Part shown: positions 46,703 through 59,038 of the stretch, piece after piece
Position numbering within the stretch: the stretch's first letter is position 1
Layout of the letters: the number at the start of each line of letters is the position of its first letter
Origin: Canna indica
Lineage: Eukaryota > Streptophyta > Magnoliopsida > Zingiberales > Cannaceae
DNA length: 64,000 nt
Reading direction: 5' to 3'
Assembly: GCA_034359265.1 (NCBI GenBank)
Contig: CP136893.1
Coordinates: 21,150,001-21,214,000, forward strand
The notes under the pieces: generated by a model
What the model was told of the DNA's origin: nothing
Database searches by the model: none
The model's input: the letters and a program-made list of their open reading frames with translations, nothing else
Program-made: the position numbers and the translations under genes

Positions 46703-48892
46703 CACAACTCAAAGATGTAGAAAACAGATCAAAGAGGAAGAACTCACTCAATGTATTGAACTTGTATTGAATTCACTCTTACAAGAATACAACTTTACAA
46801 AATAGCAAAAGAATAAAAAAATAGCTACTTGCAATTATTAAAGAAACTCTAATATAAAGGAAGAGTTTTAACAGTTAGAAGGAGGCTCAACTGTCGAACT
46901 AATTAACAGCTGAAACCATAAGAACTAATCAAACATAATTAGCTTGTTAACAAGTGTAATTAGCTTCTCAACACTCTCCCTCTGATTATACTTCCTCAAC
47001 ACCCAGTTTAACTCTAAACATCATGAACTTATCAGCTGATAAGGCTTTAGTGAACATATCAGCAAGCTACTCCTTGCTTTCACAAAAAACTAGCTCGACT
47101 AATCCAGCTCCTACCAGCTCTCTGATGAAATGATGACGAGTTTCTATATGCCTTAATTTAGAATGAAACACAGGATTCCTTGTCATCGCAATAGCTGATT
47201 GATTGTCACACTTAATCACAAGATCAAGAGAAGAAGTTTTCCCGAATCCATGATGAAACCATTCTACCTCTTGGTTGAGAGAAATGCGCCTGACTCGATC
47301 ACTCTAACGGAAACCTTTCTTGGGGCTAAATAATGCCTTTTCCCCGAGTCGAGACTCTTTTCTTTGCAATTAAGATGGGTTTCTCCTTTCCCTTGGGATT
47401 GACATCCTTAGCTCATTGGATTGCTATTTTCTAGCTGCGATACAGACAGATCGTCCGATATCGAGTAGTAGCTTTGAAAATCATACGACTTTATCTGCCA
47501 AGAGCCTCGTCCATCACTGCAAACGGGTTCACTAATTGACCATGGCCTCAGTCTGAGACTTGGCTTTTGGGGGACGCTTTGTCGAGTAGTCTCTTCAAAA
47601 GAACTATCCGCCAAATCAAAGAGCGTATCATAAATAGGAGCTCGTCGATCTTCTTCTGACTAGTGCCGTGCTGTCACAACTCAATATCAGAAAATATTGG
47701 GAATCTCTTTGCCCTTAAATGTGTCTAGGGTAGGGACTTATCTTCTTCGTAGGGGGCCCTTCTCTCTCTGAGTCTGAGCCCCTTGTTTCACATACATTTT
47801 TTGCGCTGCCAGCTATCTTTCTCGGCGCTTATGCTTTCTGCCATAGAGGTTTTCGGTGTTGAATGATCGAAATTAGACACGATAGAAGGTGGGTGACTCA
47901 ATGCTCCCATTTCCGTTCTTGCCCGGTCCTTTCGTGGTTTTCAATTGGAAAAATGCTTATGAACCTACTGTATTGGGTTGGGAAAGCGACTTGACCTTCG
48001 TCGTTGGTTGGTACGGTAGGTTGGGTTAGGTTGCTTTAAGCTGGAAACCAAAGGATTGAAGAGGACTTGGCCTCATCGACTTGTCTTTAAGCTTCGGATG
48101 CTTCATTCCTGTGAATGGGATGGCACCCCCGACTCATCTTACTTTTTTTGAAATGGAGCTGCTCTAACCTGATGAAATAAATCAAGAAGGTCTTCTCTTG
48201 GCCTGTGCCTCAGCTTAAGACATTGGCGCGAAACTCGGAAGATGATCTAGCTGCCGAATCCGATATGAATTGTATCTTTCTGGCTTCAAGTGGTGGGTGA
48301 ACAATTCCTATCGTAAGTCAAAGAGGATGGCCGGTCTAGCCCCTTTGATGTTGCTGACATAGATGGGGTGCTTGTCTTCGAGTCCTCTCTCATCCAAGCG
48401 GCTGAAGACATCTCGTCTCAATCGAAGGCCCAAGCCCAGTAGAAGTATGGAAGTCAGGGGGTCGTGTGCCCTAAACTGTTCACTTTATTTGAGCGACTAC
48501 AGGCTCCGTCACCTACTCGGCAGCTAGCCACGATACAGACGCCTCGTTCTATTACTGTACCAATCCATCTTTCTCTGCTTTCATGTTCATACGAATAAGA
48601 GAAAGCTGGCCCATATGTGATTCTAGAGTGGTACCCCCTCCCCCGACTCCATTAGATCTAGGGAGAACTGCTCCATTCAAAAGAGTATAAAATACTCGCT
48701 GATCTTATTATGTTATGGTCATCTTGATTTAGAATGAAACACAGGATTCCTTGTCATCATAATAGCTGATTGATTGAAGCTTAACAAGGAGATGTGTGGG
48801 AGTCAAATTGATGTTCATGAATATAGAAAGTTGGTAGGTTGTTTAATGTATTTGTGTAACACAATACCAGACTTAGTTCAATATGTGAGTCT
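46703..48892. mobile_element. Rearranged Copia fragment with a foreign central block
   Basis: On the - strand an LTR-like segment (about 46716-46973) follows a GAGGGAGAG polypurine tract. The Copia RNase H end precedes it (ADMFTKALSADKFM near 47045; SAIAMTRNPVFHSKLRHIET near 47200-47140). The piece at 48778-48890 instead reads on the + strand as the region after the Copia RT active site (HEYRKLVGCLMYLCNTIPDL). A 48-base repeat of the RNase H sequence flanks the central block, so the structure is a mosaic. Confidence 0.7.
47250..48725. other. Probable mitochondrial-DNA insertion (NUMT-like)
   Basis: The base composition and word use change sharply: balanced GC near 48%, with stretches such as CTTTCTCGGCGCTTATGCTTT and GGTACGGTAGGTTGGG that resemble angiosperm mitochondrial spacer DNA. 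No gene was recognised. It lies between two copies of a 48-base Copia sequence (about 47158-47207 and 48728-48777). The origin is inferred from style only. Confidence 0.4.
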
Positions 48893-49506
48893 TTCGACAA
48901 GAAAATATAGGACACACTTTAGAGACTAGATTCGAGTAGAGGTGATAATGGGCCGTGCTTGGGCCGGCCCAAGCCCGGGCAAGCACGGCTTGACAACTCA
49001 ACGAAGAGGCCCAGCTTGGGCCTAAGCCCACCCCTTCGGGCTCGGGCCGACCTAAATGTTTAAATATTTAAATTTAAATTTTTAAAGGTTTGGGGTGAGT
49101 TTTAAACCTCGGACCTCTAGTTTTATTTGAGATAGCTTAACCATTGTACTAAGCTTTATTATCTATTTTCTAACACATTTTTTTATATGTAAAACAGTAC
49201 AAATTAATAAAAAGATTTTTAAAAAGTCAAATTATAATTAATTTTTTATTTATCTTTAATACAAAAATATTCATGAAATGATAAAATAATTTTTTTTAAT
49301 ATTATAATAGACCGCATCTTAAAAGGTTGTCTACGCACCTTCTATAGTTAAACTTGTACTCTCCAATGATTAAATTATAGAAGGATTAGGTCTACGTAGT
49401 TCTTTTTTAATCACCTGTAGTCCCCGATGATTTAACTTGTACTTGGACCAGCAGCACCAGCTTCGCTTGTTTGAGCTTCCTCCTCTCCCGATGATGAAGT
49501 GTCGCG

Positions 49507-51410
49507 TCATCTCTTATCTTGTAATATATCTTCAGCATCCAACCAGTCTTTTAAGCAAATGCACATTTCAACCATTTCTGCACTCATCCGGCTCCTTCTT
49601 TCGTCGAGAATTCTATTTTTTGCACTAAAACAAGACTCGAAAGCTACTGTAGACACATGAATAGTTAGTATATCACGTGCCATGATGGAAATAATATGAT
49701 ACACATTTTCTTATTCTTTCCACCATGCTAAAATATCATTATCATCTATTTCTTCATGATTAAGATCTAGAAAAAAAAGCTAATTCATTGAAATTAGTAG
49801 ATTTAGTTTTTTTTATCCCACGACCAAGTTGAGAATTAATACTATTTCCACTATCATCTCTTAATCTAGAAGAAGAAGATGTTGTTTTATTTATAATTGT
49901 ATCACCAAATTTTGAAGCGTAAAATACAAACATAGAATTCAATAAATTCAAAATTCTAGATTTTTTTTCTTCAACATTATTTAATTCCATATTGTTATAA
50001 TAATCATCTAATAACATATTTAAACCATCAATTTTCATTCTAGGGTCTAAACATATTGCTAAACAAAATAAATTAGGTATATCTGACCAATACTTTTTAA
50101 ATTTAGATTTCATTAAAGAAATAATTTGTGCAAATAAAGGATGGTGTCTATGTGAAGAAAATACTTCACTAATACGAACTATATGTGAAAGAGTTAAATT
50201 ACATGTAGGATAATAAATACCGAAAAGTTGTTCGGTAGCTTTATTAAAAAGTTCTAAAATTTGAGTAATATGCCCAACAACTAACCAATCATTATCATTA
50301 ATTGGACCACCAAACATATTTTCATTATAAAATATTGTAATAATCTCTTGGTATTTTGTAGTAGACCTAAACATATGATATGTTGAATTTCATCTAGTAA
50401 TAACATCACCATTAAGTTTTTTAAATGGTTTATTAAAAGATTGACATAATTTTTTAAATTCTTGTGTTCTTGCTTTTGAAGAACACATATATCTAATAAC
50501 ATCTCTTATTTTTTCTATATTTATATTTACTGGTTTTAAATCATCTTGTACACATAAATTGAAAACATGACAAACACAACGAACATGAAATAATTCATCT
50601 TCTAATACTGGCTTAAATAATTGTATAAAGGAAGGAATAACAGAATCATTATTACTAGCATTATCAAAACTAATCAAATTTTTTTAATCATTTATATTAT
50701 AGAAAGATGTTACCAATTTAATTAATAGTAGAAAAAATGGCAAGAGAAGTGTATGGATATTCAAAAACTTTAAAACTAATTATTCTTTTTTGCAAAATAA
50801 TTTTTTTATCAATCCAATGTGCAGTAACACAAATGTAAGAATTAGTAGTACGTTGACTAGACCAAACATCAGATGTTAAAGAAAATTTTGATTTATTATT
50901 TTGAAAACTATTTATTATATTTTGTCTATATATAAAAAATAATTTTAAAGCATCACTTTTCATTGTATTTTGAGTAATTTTTTTATATTTTGGTTGTAAA
51001 GTATTTCGAATCCAAGTAGAAAATCTTGGTTGATCAACAAAACTCAAAAGAGATTCACTTTGAACAATTAATTTTGCAAGTTCTTGACGTTGAAAATCAT
51101 GATCATATGAAAAAGTTGTTAAACCAGAAGAAGATAAATTAAGAATTTGTTGAGCTCGTGTAACCTTATTGTCATGACCCTTTGCATGGCGTAAAAGATG
51201 ACCAGTTCCTCCTGTTGTTGAAGCCGAAAGAATTTTTTGATATTTTTTGCATCGGGCAATTATTATGGTGCCATCAGCTTCAATAATTTTCTCAAAATAT
51301 TCTCATACCATACTTTTTTTTCTACCTGATGGACACAAATTAATAGATGGACTTATCTCTATGTCTTAGTTTTGTTGAGTGGTAGGAGTACTATGAGACA
51401 TTTCTTCTAA
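49507..51410 (-). pseudogene. hAT transposase, degenerate
   Basis: On the - strand a BED zinc-finger-like start (ARCKKYQKILSASTTGGTGH then LLRHAKGH, with one finger Cys lost) is followed by SKFSLTSDVWSSQRTTNSYI, FDNASNNDSVI with LFHVRCVCHVFNLCVQD, and RSTTKYQEIITIFYN. The C-terminal dimerisation region reads TVAFESCFSAKNRILDERRS. These are the ordered Ac/hAT transposase blocks. Frameshifts and stops near 50.7, 50.4 and 49.7 kb make it inactive. Confidence 0.9.
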
Positions 51411-52429
51411 TATATTTGTGTAATACCCAAAAATCTTAATAATAATATTTTATTCTTGAGTGGGGGATCGTGGGCCCTAGTTAGCGTAGATTGGCGGGAA
51501 GCTTCAAAATTAGACCCGAGTAATCATTTAATGTAGAAAAATTAAGGGAAATTTTATTTGTCTTATCTCTGTGATTTAGCATGCTAGGGTGATAGAGGAT
51601 CTCGAGGCGAATTTAGCGGTGCAATCGGATCTCGAATCAGAGTTAGATCAGATGAGTTATGGGTTGTTTAAGTCGAATAGCTTAGGTAGGGGTATTTTGG
51701 TCATTTGGACCCAACCGATATCTATAAATTAGACCCTGGGGTGTGCAGCCAGGGGTTTTGAGCTACGCGCCATCTGAGGCAAAGGAGAGAGAGGGCACCG
51801 TCGAGGAGGAGGAGCCGTCGGAGCTGGATTTTCGCGAGTTCGTCGGTGTCGATTGGGGGAAGATCTTGCGCATCTTTTCCTTTCATTTTCTCTCCATCCA
51901 GTGAGTGGATTTAGGCCTTCTCTTCTCCAATTCTTGATTCATTCGCTGTTCTCATGTCTCGAGATTTTTGTTGATTTTTGACACGTTTTCTCGTATTTGA
52001 TAAAAGTCGGATCGGTCATTTCTTAATCGAATCATGTGGTTTACCCCTCTTTTTGGAATAAAATATTCTTTTTTATTTTCTTGGTTTTTTCCCCCTTTTG
52101 TAGTCGGTCGGTCGGTGCTGGCCGCGCTCGGTGAGGCACCGCGGTGGTAGCTGCGACGGCAACTGCGCTGGCGAGGTGCTGCGGGAGGCGGTGCCCAACG
52201 CGGCGTCGTTGCCACGCGCGGGCAGCTGCGCATGGCGTTGCTGTTGCGTGGTGGCGGCGGCATGTCGGCAGGCATCGACGTCGGTGCCTGCATCGGCGCC
52301 AGCATTTCTGGCAGCCCGATGGCAGCCGAGGAAGGAGGGTGGCAGCGACGACGTCGGTTGGAGTAGGGAGGTGGCTAAACCCTAGATTTTGGGTGAGGAA
52401 GATGAGATGAAATGGAGGGCTGAGATTGA

Positions 52430-52875
52430 TTTGAATGAGATGAAGGGCTGGATTGAATTGGTTGAGATGAAGGACAGAGATTTGATCTTGTATAGATGTA
52501 AGGCTTAGATTGCATCACGTAGATGGAGGGCTGGGATTGCATCAGGATAGATGTAAGGCTGTGGATGCATCTGGTTAGATGGAGGGTTGTAATTGCATTT
52601 GGTTAGATGCAGGGCTGTGATTGCATCTGGTTAGATGGAGGGCTATAATTGCATCTGGTTAGATGTAAGGATGTGATTGCATCATGTAGATGGAGAGCTG
52701 TGATTGCATCTGATTAGATGTAAGGTTATGATTTCATCATGTAGATAGAGAGTGGTGATTGCATTTGGTTAGATGTAAGACTGAGATTGTAACATGTTAA
52801 GTAGAGGGCTGTGATTGCATCATATTAGATGGAAGACTGTGATGTGATCCTGTTTAAATGAAGGGCTGAGATTTC
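52430..52875. repeat. Degenerate minisatellite, about 40-base unit
   Basis: About ten imperfect units of the form GATGGAGGGCTGTGATTGCATC, then TGGTTA or a similar link, lie inside the solo LTR. Confidence 0.85.
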
Positions 52876-53529
52876 ATTACTGATTTAGTGATTGTAACAC
52901 CGTTATATTCATTCATAACAGTGATTTATTAAATAAATTAAAGCATTATTTCTATTATTCTGAATAATTATTTGGAGACTTTAAAGTTAGCAAAAATATT
53001 CATGTTATATATGAATTTTTACCTAATCGACGTTTCAGATTCATTGGTGAGGTCTGTTTTGCCATCAGACCTTCAGATTTTGAAAATAGTAACTGGGTGT
53101 CACCTCGTTTTGCGTGCCAAGCTGAAAAATCATACTTTATATATTTTTATGATTCGAACTAAGATGATTCATGGATATAGTAGTTAATGAGATAAATTTT
53201 ATCCTAGATCAGTGATTTCTATGATGAATTATTTTATCATGTTCTAGTCCATTGATTTATAGTTGGAGTTTATTTTTGCACTGCTTTCATGATACACGTG
53301 CTTCCTTTCTTACAATGCTATAATTCTATTTTATGATTGTTTATTTGTTCTGAGCATTCATGATTTATGAACATTATTTCTACATATATATCTGTATATG
53401 ATTGTGATGTATAGCAGGAGGAGGTGGAGGATGAGGTATGCACTTGACATACCCTTCATTACTTGTTGATAGTACATATTGTTCATATTTATGTACTTGC
53501 GTGTGTGGTGTTGTGATGTGTTTGTTGCA

Positions 53530-53735
53530 TTTTCCGAAAGCCTCATTGGTGAGGGGAGGGTATGCCCCAAAGAGACAACGTTGGCCTTATTCCGAAAGTC
53601 TGACTGGTGAGGGGAGACCATACCCCAAAGAAATAATCCGGAGACCCGAGTAGGTGAGGGGAATGTATGCCCCAACAGGCTAGCTCGGAAGAACCAGTGT
53701 TGGTGAAGGGAGGGCATGCCCCAAAGGGACAGCAC
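53530..53735. repeat. Imperfect tandem repeats, about 50-57 bases
   Basis: Four units carry GGTGAGGGGAGGGTATGCCCCAA-like cores (near 53548, 53607, 53654 and 53703), inside the solo LTR. Confidence 0.8.
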
Positions 53736-55329
53736 TGAGCTGGGTGGTAGTTCGGTGGCCACCCGTCTACCCACCCTATGTGGCTATGTGGGACCGACGG
53801 GTCCAGAGAGCATGCATATGATTGAGATGTTGCATTGCATGCATATGATTAAGGTGTTGCATTCTTCCTATTTTATTGCCATAGATATTTTATGATTGTT
53901 GATAGATGTTGATTTCATGCATAGAGTTGTGAATGTATTATTGCTGGTTTCTTCTAACGTTGTTGTTACGCTATTTATGTTTTTATGCATGATGATTGAG
54001 TTGATGAATTGAGGACTAATCTGCTCACTAAGTCTTAGTTGGACTTACCCCTCATTACTATTGTTTTGCAGCACCTGAGCTAGATCAGAGAGGTACCGAG
54101 GTGCAGTAGCGCGGCTGGTGGCGGCAGGGCAACGGGTCTCGTGACATGTCGTGATCGAGGAGAATACCTGAGTCATTTTAGTGTCTCTTTGAGTTGTGAG
54201 TCGATCATGTTGACTCGGGTCGTGGTTTCCGCATTTATTTTTATTTGGGGAGTCTTGTTTATTTATTTGAACTCTTTTTTAATAAACTTGTCCAGTGTGT
54301 TCATATTGAGTTTTGATTTGGTTTGGTTATTGATGTCATGTCTATTCTTTTCAAAAAAAAAAATCTTTCACTGTTCAGGTTATTGTTGTTTTGTTTGAGT
54401 TGGGTTAGACTTCGGGATACGTGGCGTATCATGGCCGGTCATACCGGATTTGGGGTGTGACAATTTGATCTAGCTTGTGGAGAATAACCTGAAAAATCTC
54501 TATTCACCATTAGTAAAAAGTAAATATAAGAAGTATAAATATTATACTAACCAATGAAACAAATTTAAGAGATTAAAAAAAATTGACATGAAACAAATTT
54601 AAGTGATTAAAAAAATTGACATCAATCTTGAATCCTTGATGAACTTAAAAAGTTGTTGAGAATGATTGTAAATGAACTTAGATTGTTGAGAGTTGAGAGA
54701 AAGAGTTGGAGAAGAGAATGAAGATAGAAAAAATGAAAAAGATGATAGAATATTTATAGGAGAATTTAAATTATATATATACATCGGATCTGGCCTGAGC
54801 CAGACTAGCTTTGACCGGGGTATCATGCTCGGGCCAACACGGTGCGCGTGCCATGCTGAGCACGGCCCACGTGCCCAGGGGGCGAGCCTAGCCCGCCTCC
54901 TGGGCACAAACGGGTTGTGCCAGGCACGGCCCGGAACCGGGCCGGGCCCGGCCTATTGCCACCTCTAGATTTGGGTTAGACACATCAGTTCTGGGCAGAA
55001 CAGTAACCTAAAACAAAATCCTAATCATGGTGATCTAAATTTTAATTATATAATTAAAATTGGGTTAAGGGTGAGCATAATCTGTTATGAACCAACTTAT
55101 AAAGTATACATGAAATAAAATCACACGGGTTCATGACATTACAGGTCTAAGGGATAGGGGTCAGGTTTGGAGTGTTGAGACACTTCATAATGAGGACACC
55201 CCTAGGACACCGTAGGAGAATCTTGACTTAGGTCTTGATGCGCTATATCCTTGAGAATGGCGGAGCGGCTCAATTAGGAGTCGGATTTCGAGCAACGCCC
55301 GGGTGGTTGGACGTCAAATTTCCAACCTA

Positions 55330-55620
55330 CAGAACAAGTTCGGAGGGCCTTTCCCGATTGTTCTAATCTGGCCTCGTGGGATAAGTTCAGAGGGCCTTTG
55401 TCGATTATCCCCAAGGTGATTTTTAGAGGAATATGTTCGGAGGGTCTTTCTCGATTATTCTTGTGATGTCTTTACAGAGTAAGTTCGGAGGGCCTACCCA
55501 ATTACTCTTGTGATATCACATCTCGCGGAGCAAGTTCGAAGGGCTTTTCCTGATTGCTCCCGAGGTTCCTTATACTAGGATAAGTTCGGAGGGCCTTTCC
55601 CGATTATCCTAGTATGTGTT
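55330..55620. repeat. Irregular tandem repeats in the Del-like LTR
   Basis: Six spaced copies of GTTCGGAGGGCCTTTCCCGA are linked by variable sequence. The matching LTR at 59039-61793 has a 52-base array at the corresponding position, so array content turns over between copies. Confidence 0.8.
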
Positions 55621-56417
55621 GTTACCTTCGGGCATGGTAGGCTTCGGCCTGATGTTTCTCCACTCTTTGAGGTTTAGATGCCTTGAGGCATGTGTGGCAT
55701 GTTGGCCTGTTAGCTAGTCACACCTTCGTGACCTTGCCATCTGTAGAGATAGATTTCATTCTTGTTATCTCTGTGTTTTTATTTGTGAGGGTTGGTAAAA
55801 CTGCTCGCTGAGTTCTTTGAACTCACGCATTGTCGTTTGATTTTTGTTTTGCAGAGCCTGACCGGTGAGGTGGGTCGGATGTACTTGGCGCCGTTGGAGG
55901 GCAGAGGAGCCGAATGATCTCATAGTATTCCTAGTTAAAGTCGTAGTCGAGTCTTTTGGTAGTAGTCATGCACTTGTATTAGCTTGATTTGGAGTTGTAG
56001 CCCTGAGGGCATTTATGTTATTTATTTTAGGTTTTATTGTATCTGAACTTTTGAACTGCTAAACTTAAAACGTTATTCTGCACTTTTTGTTTCATTTGAG
56101 CTACTTGAATAAAACTCTATTTTGGTTCGCTTTTCATTTAAAATAAAACTTGTTATTTCTTTTTCGCTATATTATTTGTTGAGTTGGCATGTACATGGTT
56201 TAGGCTACGGGGTATATGCACGTATACCCTGGTCGGTCACGTGACCCTGAGTTGGAGCGTGACAACATGGAACCTCTTCAAGTAGTCCCTCAACAACTCA
56301 TGCTATCCCTGCTTGATATAATGGAGAGAGTCATCGATCTTGGAGTAGATCCACGACGAGAAGAACTAGTCAGTGAGGGTTCGGGAGAGCTCATGGAAAG
56401 TGTGTACTAAACTAGGT

Positions 56418-58014
56418 TGTAAGTCGAATGGCCTAAAATAGAGGCGGGTGAATAGTGTATTTGCTAAAAACTTAACCTAAATTCGATTTTAATCAATTCT
56501 TGATTACTTGGGCAAGTGCTCAATTCAACTAGATGAATGCAGAAGCGAGTAAACAAGACAAGTAATCAATAAGCAAAGTAAGCAATGCAAACACAACGAT
56601 TTATAGTGATTCGGCCCCAATGCCTACTCCATTACCTATGCACCACCCTGCTTAGGATTTCCAAACTTAACTTTACTAGATTATATTATTTTTCTTACAA
56701 TGAGAACCTTTTACACGAAGAGTCTCTGCTCTCACACCGAAGACACTTCCACACCCGGAAGTCTCTATCTTCCTACCGAGAGAACTCTTCCTTCTCAAAC
56801 CCTAAAGAACAACAATCACTAATCCTAGTAAATCAAGCTACACCGGTGGACTTAATTCTTACACCAAGGCAACCACCCAATTCAAAAAATCTAACAACCT
56901 AGGTTTTCACAACTTGTAGTACAATGAAATAAACAAGAAAATACAAGTTTAAATGGAGCAAAAACACAATCAATACAATACTTAGCTCCAATTGAGGATC
57001 CTAGCTTCCTCTTGATGCATTTGATGATTAAACAATGAAGACAAGGCTCAATCAAGGGCCTTTTGACTTCAAGCTAGTGTTTCACAGTAAATATGGCTCA
57101 ATGAGGCTTAGAAATGATCAATAGATGTCTCAAGTAAGGTAAGAGTTATCAAGGAGGTGTAAGAAGGCTAAGGTCTCGACTTTATAGAGAAGCACAAGGA
57201 GACCAGGATGAAATGACACTCAAAGGCTCAAAATAGAGTCGTTAGCTCTCCGTCGATCGATCTTCGACCTAGCCTCGGTCGGTCGCGGATCGGTCGAGGG
57301 TCGATCGATAACCTGCTATTAAGACAGGTTACTGATTTTTCACAAGCCTTATTTAAATTTCTTAATTTTAAATTAATGTCTCTATTTATTTTTATTCTTC
57401 ATTAACATTAAAACATAAATGTTAAATAAGGAAGTACCGCCCATTTGGATTCAATAAAAATATCAACAAAAAAAAAAAATCAAAATCCTTAAGGATCAAA
57501 ATCCAAATTTTGGGTTCTAGTACTAATTTGCGAAAACCAAAAGTTTTAAAATCTCTCGGGTCAAATATGGATAGGTTAAGAGTTCCCAAAAATTTCTTAA
57601 AAATCAACCTTTAACTTGTCTCTACCCAAAGAACAATTACCAGGACTTTTGGTGCCAACAAAATGTCTAAATTATGTAGCCCTCCAAGTAGCTCCTTAGA
57701 CTTTGAAAATTTTTGGATTATTTTCTGATTTTTCTAGTTTTCAAGTTTTTAGGGTTCGGGTTTCGATTTTTGTGTTCTTATGCATCAAATAGAGGATATA
57801 ATTAAAATCTAGACACTCTAGACCTATACTCAACCTTCCCGAAGAACCCGAGCGTCGACAAGTGTCCTTGTCGATTTCTCTGATTTTTCCGATCAGGGAC
57901 GTCGCGCGCAAACCGATATGAAATCTGAAAATATTTCTCCATGAAATCATTAGTTCCTTGTTTGTTATCATCAAAACCGTAATTAAGACCAAGATTGAAA
58001 ACCTTAGGCTAACA
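56418..58014 (-). mobile_element. Copia (SIRE/Maximus-like) 3' LTR, truncated element
   Basis: It is homologous to the solo LTR at 29779-31522. On the - strand it starts TGTTAGCCTAAGG and is preceded (58015-58045) by CATCAAAAAGGGGGAGAT, the polypurine tract typical of SIRE-type elements. A short internal remnant continues to about 58200. No second LTR is in the window. It breaks the Gypsy gag at 56417. Confidence 0.8.
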
Positions 58015-58239
58015 ATCTCCCCCTTTTTGATGATGACAAACATTCTTAATAAAATATTTTCTAAAAGGCATAAAGGATATCAACCACTTACTATATGTAT
58101 GTTTTTCCTATATTTTCTTCCCTTTTAACATATATTTTCTCCCCCTTTTGACATCAATCAAAAAGGATAAAAAAAGGCAACTAAAGTCAAAGTTGAGACT
58201 TGAAAACTAGTTTTCATGACAACGAAGTCAACCAACCCA

Positions 58240-59038
58240 AGGGGCGAAAATAATATATCGAATGAGAGACTAAATAATACATGATATTATGAAATGATAG
58301 TCAAAATCCAAAACTAGGAATCATGTAGTAACTCGAGTATCGATATTTTCAAGTATCGGCCAATGAGTCAAAAATTATTTTTCTCTTCAAATTATTAGAA
58401 TGATATCAAAAATGAATTCAAAATATCATACTTAAGCTCTCATTTGAAAATCTGACAGAAATTTAAAATATCAAAAAAATGAGCATTTAAGAATAATGAT
58501 ACTTTAAAGTTCAGAAATTGAATATCAAAAATCCATATCAAATCATATTTAAGAATAAAGCCTACAACGATAAATCATATTTAACAGTATCATCACTGCT
58601 GGAAAATTTTACAGTATCATATGAAATCCTACATTTAAATCATCACTTATGGGAAATTTCTAGGGTTTATACTAACAAATACCAGACCGAAGGGGGGAAG
58701 GCGAGCAAGCAGGTGAGAATTAATAGAGACATATCAGAGTCGATGGGGATGAAGATAGTGAGTACGAAAGATGTAGGCGACGACGGGAACTGAGAGAAAG
58801 GCGGCGGCGAGCAGGCGACAAGGTCGGGGAAGAGGCGAGCAAGTGATTTTAAAGGTGGATATTTTTTAATTAACTTGTCGTGATCTACTGAGTGGGTTTA
58901 GTGGGGCTGAAAAAAAAATAAGTTAAAGTTCGTGTCTGAATGCTGATTGGGATTATTAGCCACGTCAGCATTCAGACGGCGAAGTTGACGCTGGGTAGAC
59001 GGTGGGATAGATTTGTAACAAATTGAAAAGTGGTGTAC
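58240..59038. other. Spacer without a recognised gene
   Basis: The first part is AT-rich. The segment 58680-58850 is GC-rich with GGCGAGCAAGCAGG-like words that could be a decayed genic or transposon piece. No supported frame. Confidence 0.35.

Larger units (their letters stand above)
51419..54462 (+). mobile_element. Gypsy-type solo LTR (family 2) inside the hAT element
   Basis: It starts TGTAATACCCAAAAATC and ends GGATTTGGGGTGTGACA, flanked by a perfect ATTTG duplication (51414-51418 and 54463-54467). The start and end resemble the Del-like LTR at 45330 but the body differs. A TATAAAT box lies near 51723. It contains two internal tandem arrays. Confidence 0.9.
48937..54967 (-). mobile_element. 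Ac-type hAT transposon, interrupted by a solo LTR
   Basis: The ends TAGAGGTGATAATGGGCC and GGCCTATTGCCACCTCTA are inverted repeats. The flanks GATTCGAG (48929-48936) and GATTTGGG (54968-54975) are a diverged 8-base duplication (6/8). GC-rich subterminal GGGCC/GGCCC words lie at both ends. A degenerate hAT transposase is on the - strand. A 3.0-kb solo LTR sits at 51419-54462. The element is inserted in the Del-like LTR. Confidence 0.85.
45330..56264 (+). mobile_element. Del/Tekay-like solo LTR (family 1) with nested insertions
   Basis: It starts TGTAATATCCTAGATATTT and ends GTTGGAGCGTGACA, flanked by a perfect ACATG duplication (45325-45329 and 56265-56269). It is homologous in the opposite orientation to 59039-61793, which shows the uninterrupted LTR. 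LTR sequence occupies 45330-46702, about 48893-48936 and 54968-56264. The gaps are a Copia/mitochondrion-like block and a hAT element. A TATAAAA box at 45700-45706 marks the U3/R region. Small frames at 45.6-46.3 kb are LTR shadows. Confidence 0.88.
41886..56417 (-). mobile_element. Decayed Tat-like Ty3/Gypsy retrotransposon, split by later insertions
   Basis: On the - strand the order is gag (56417-56270 continuing at 45324-44850), protease (about 44540-44440), reverse transcriptase (43277-43029), integrase (about 42760-42620), then LTR-like sequence (42600-41890). Reading across the ACATG duplication rejoins gag exactly. The LTR-like part contains GGTTTTAACGAGGTACC and TTTTCCTCTAAAAGG-type words near 42440-42480, plus two repeats of about 160 bases (41895-42060 and 42065-42230). 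Many stops. The 5' LTR is missing, cut by the sequence at 56418. Confidence 0.7.

Noticed and set aside
52131..52410. Ala/Arg-rich frames in a GC-rich patch
   Set aside because: They sit inside the ATTTG-flanked solo LTR, and no domain is recognisable.
54693..54968. A 91-residue frame ending near the hAT terminus
   Set aside because: It is formed from the GC-rich subterminal repeats of the hAT element.
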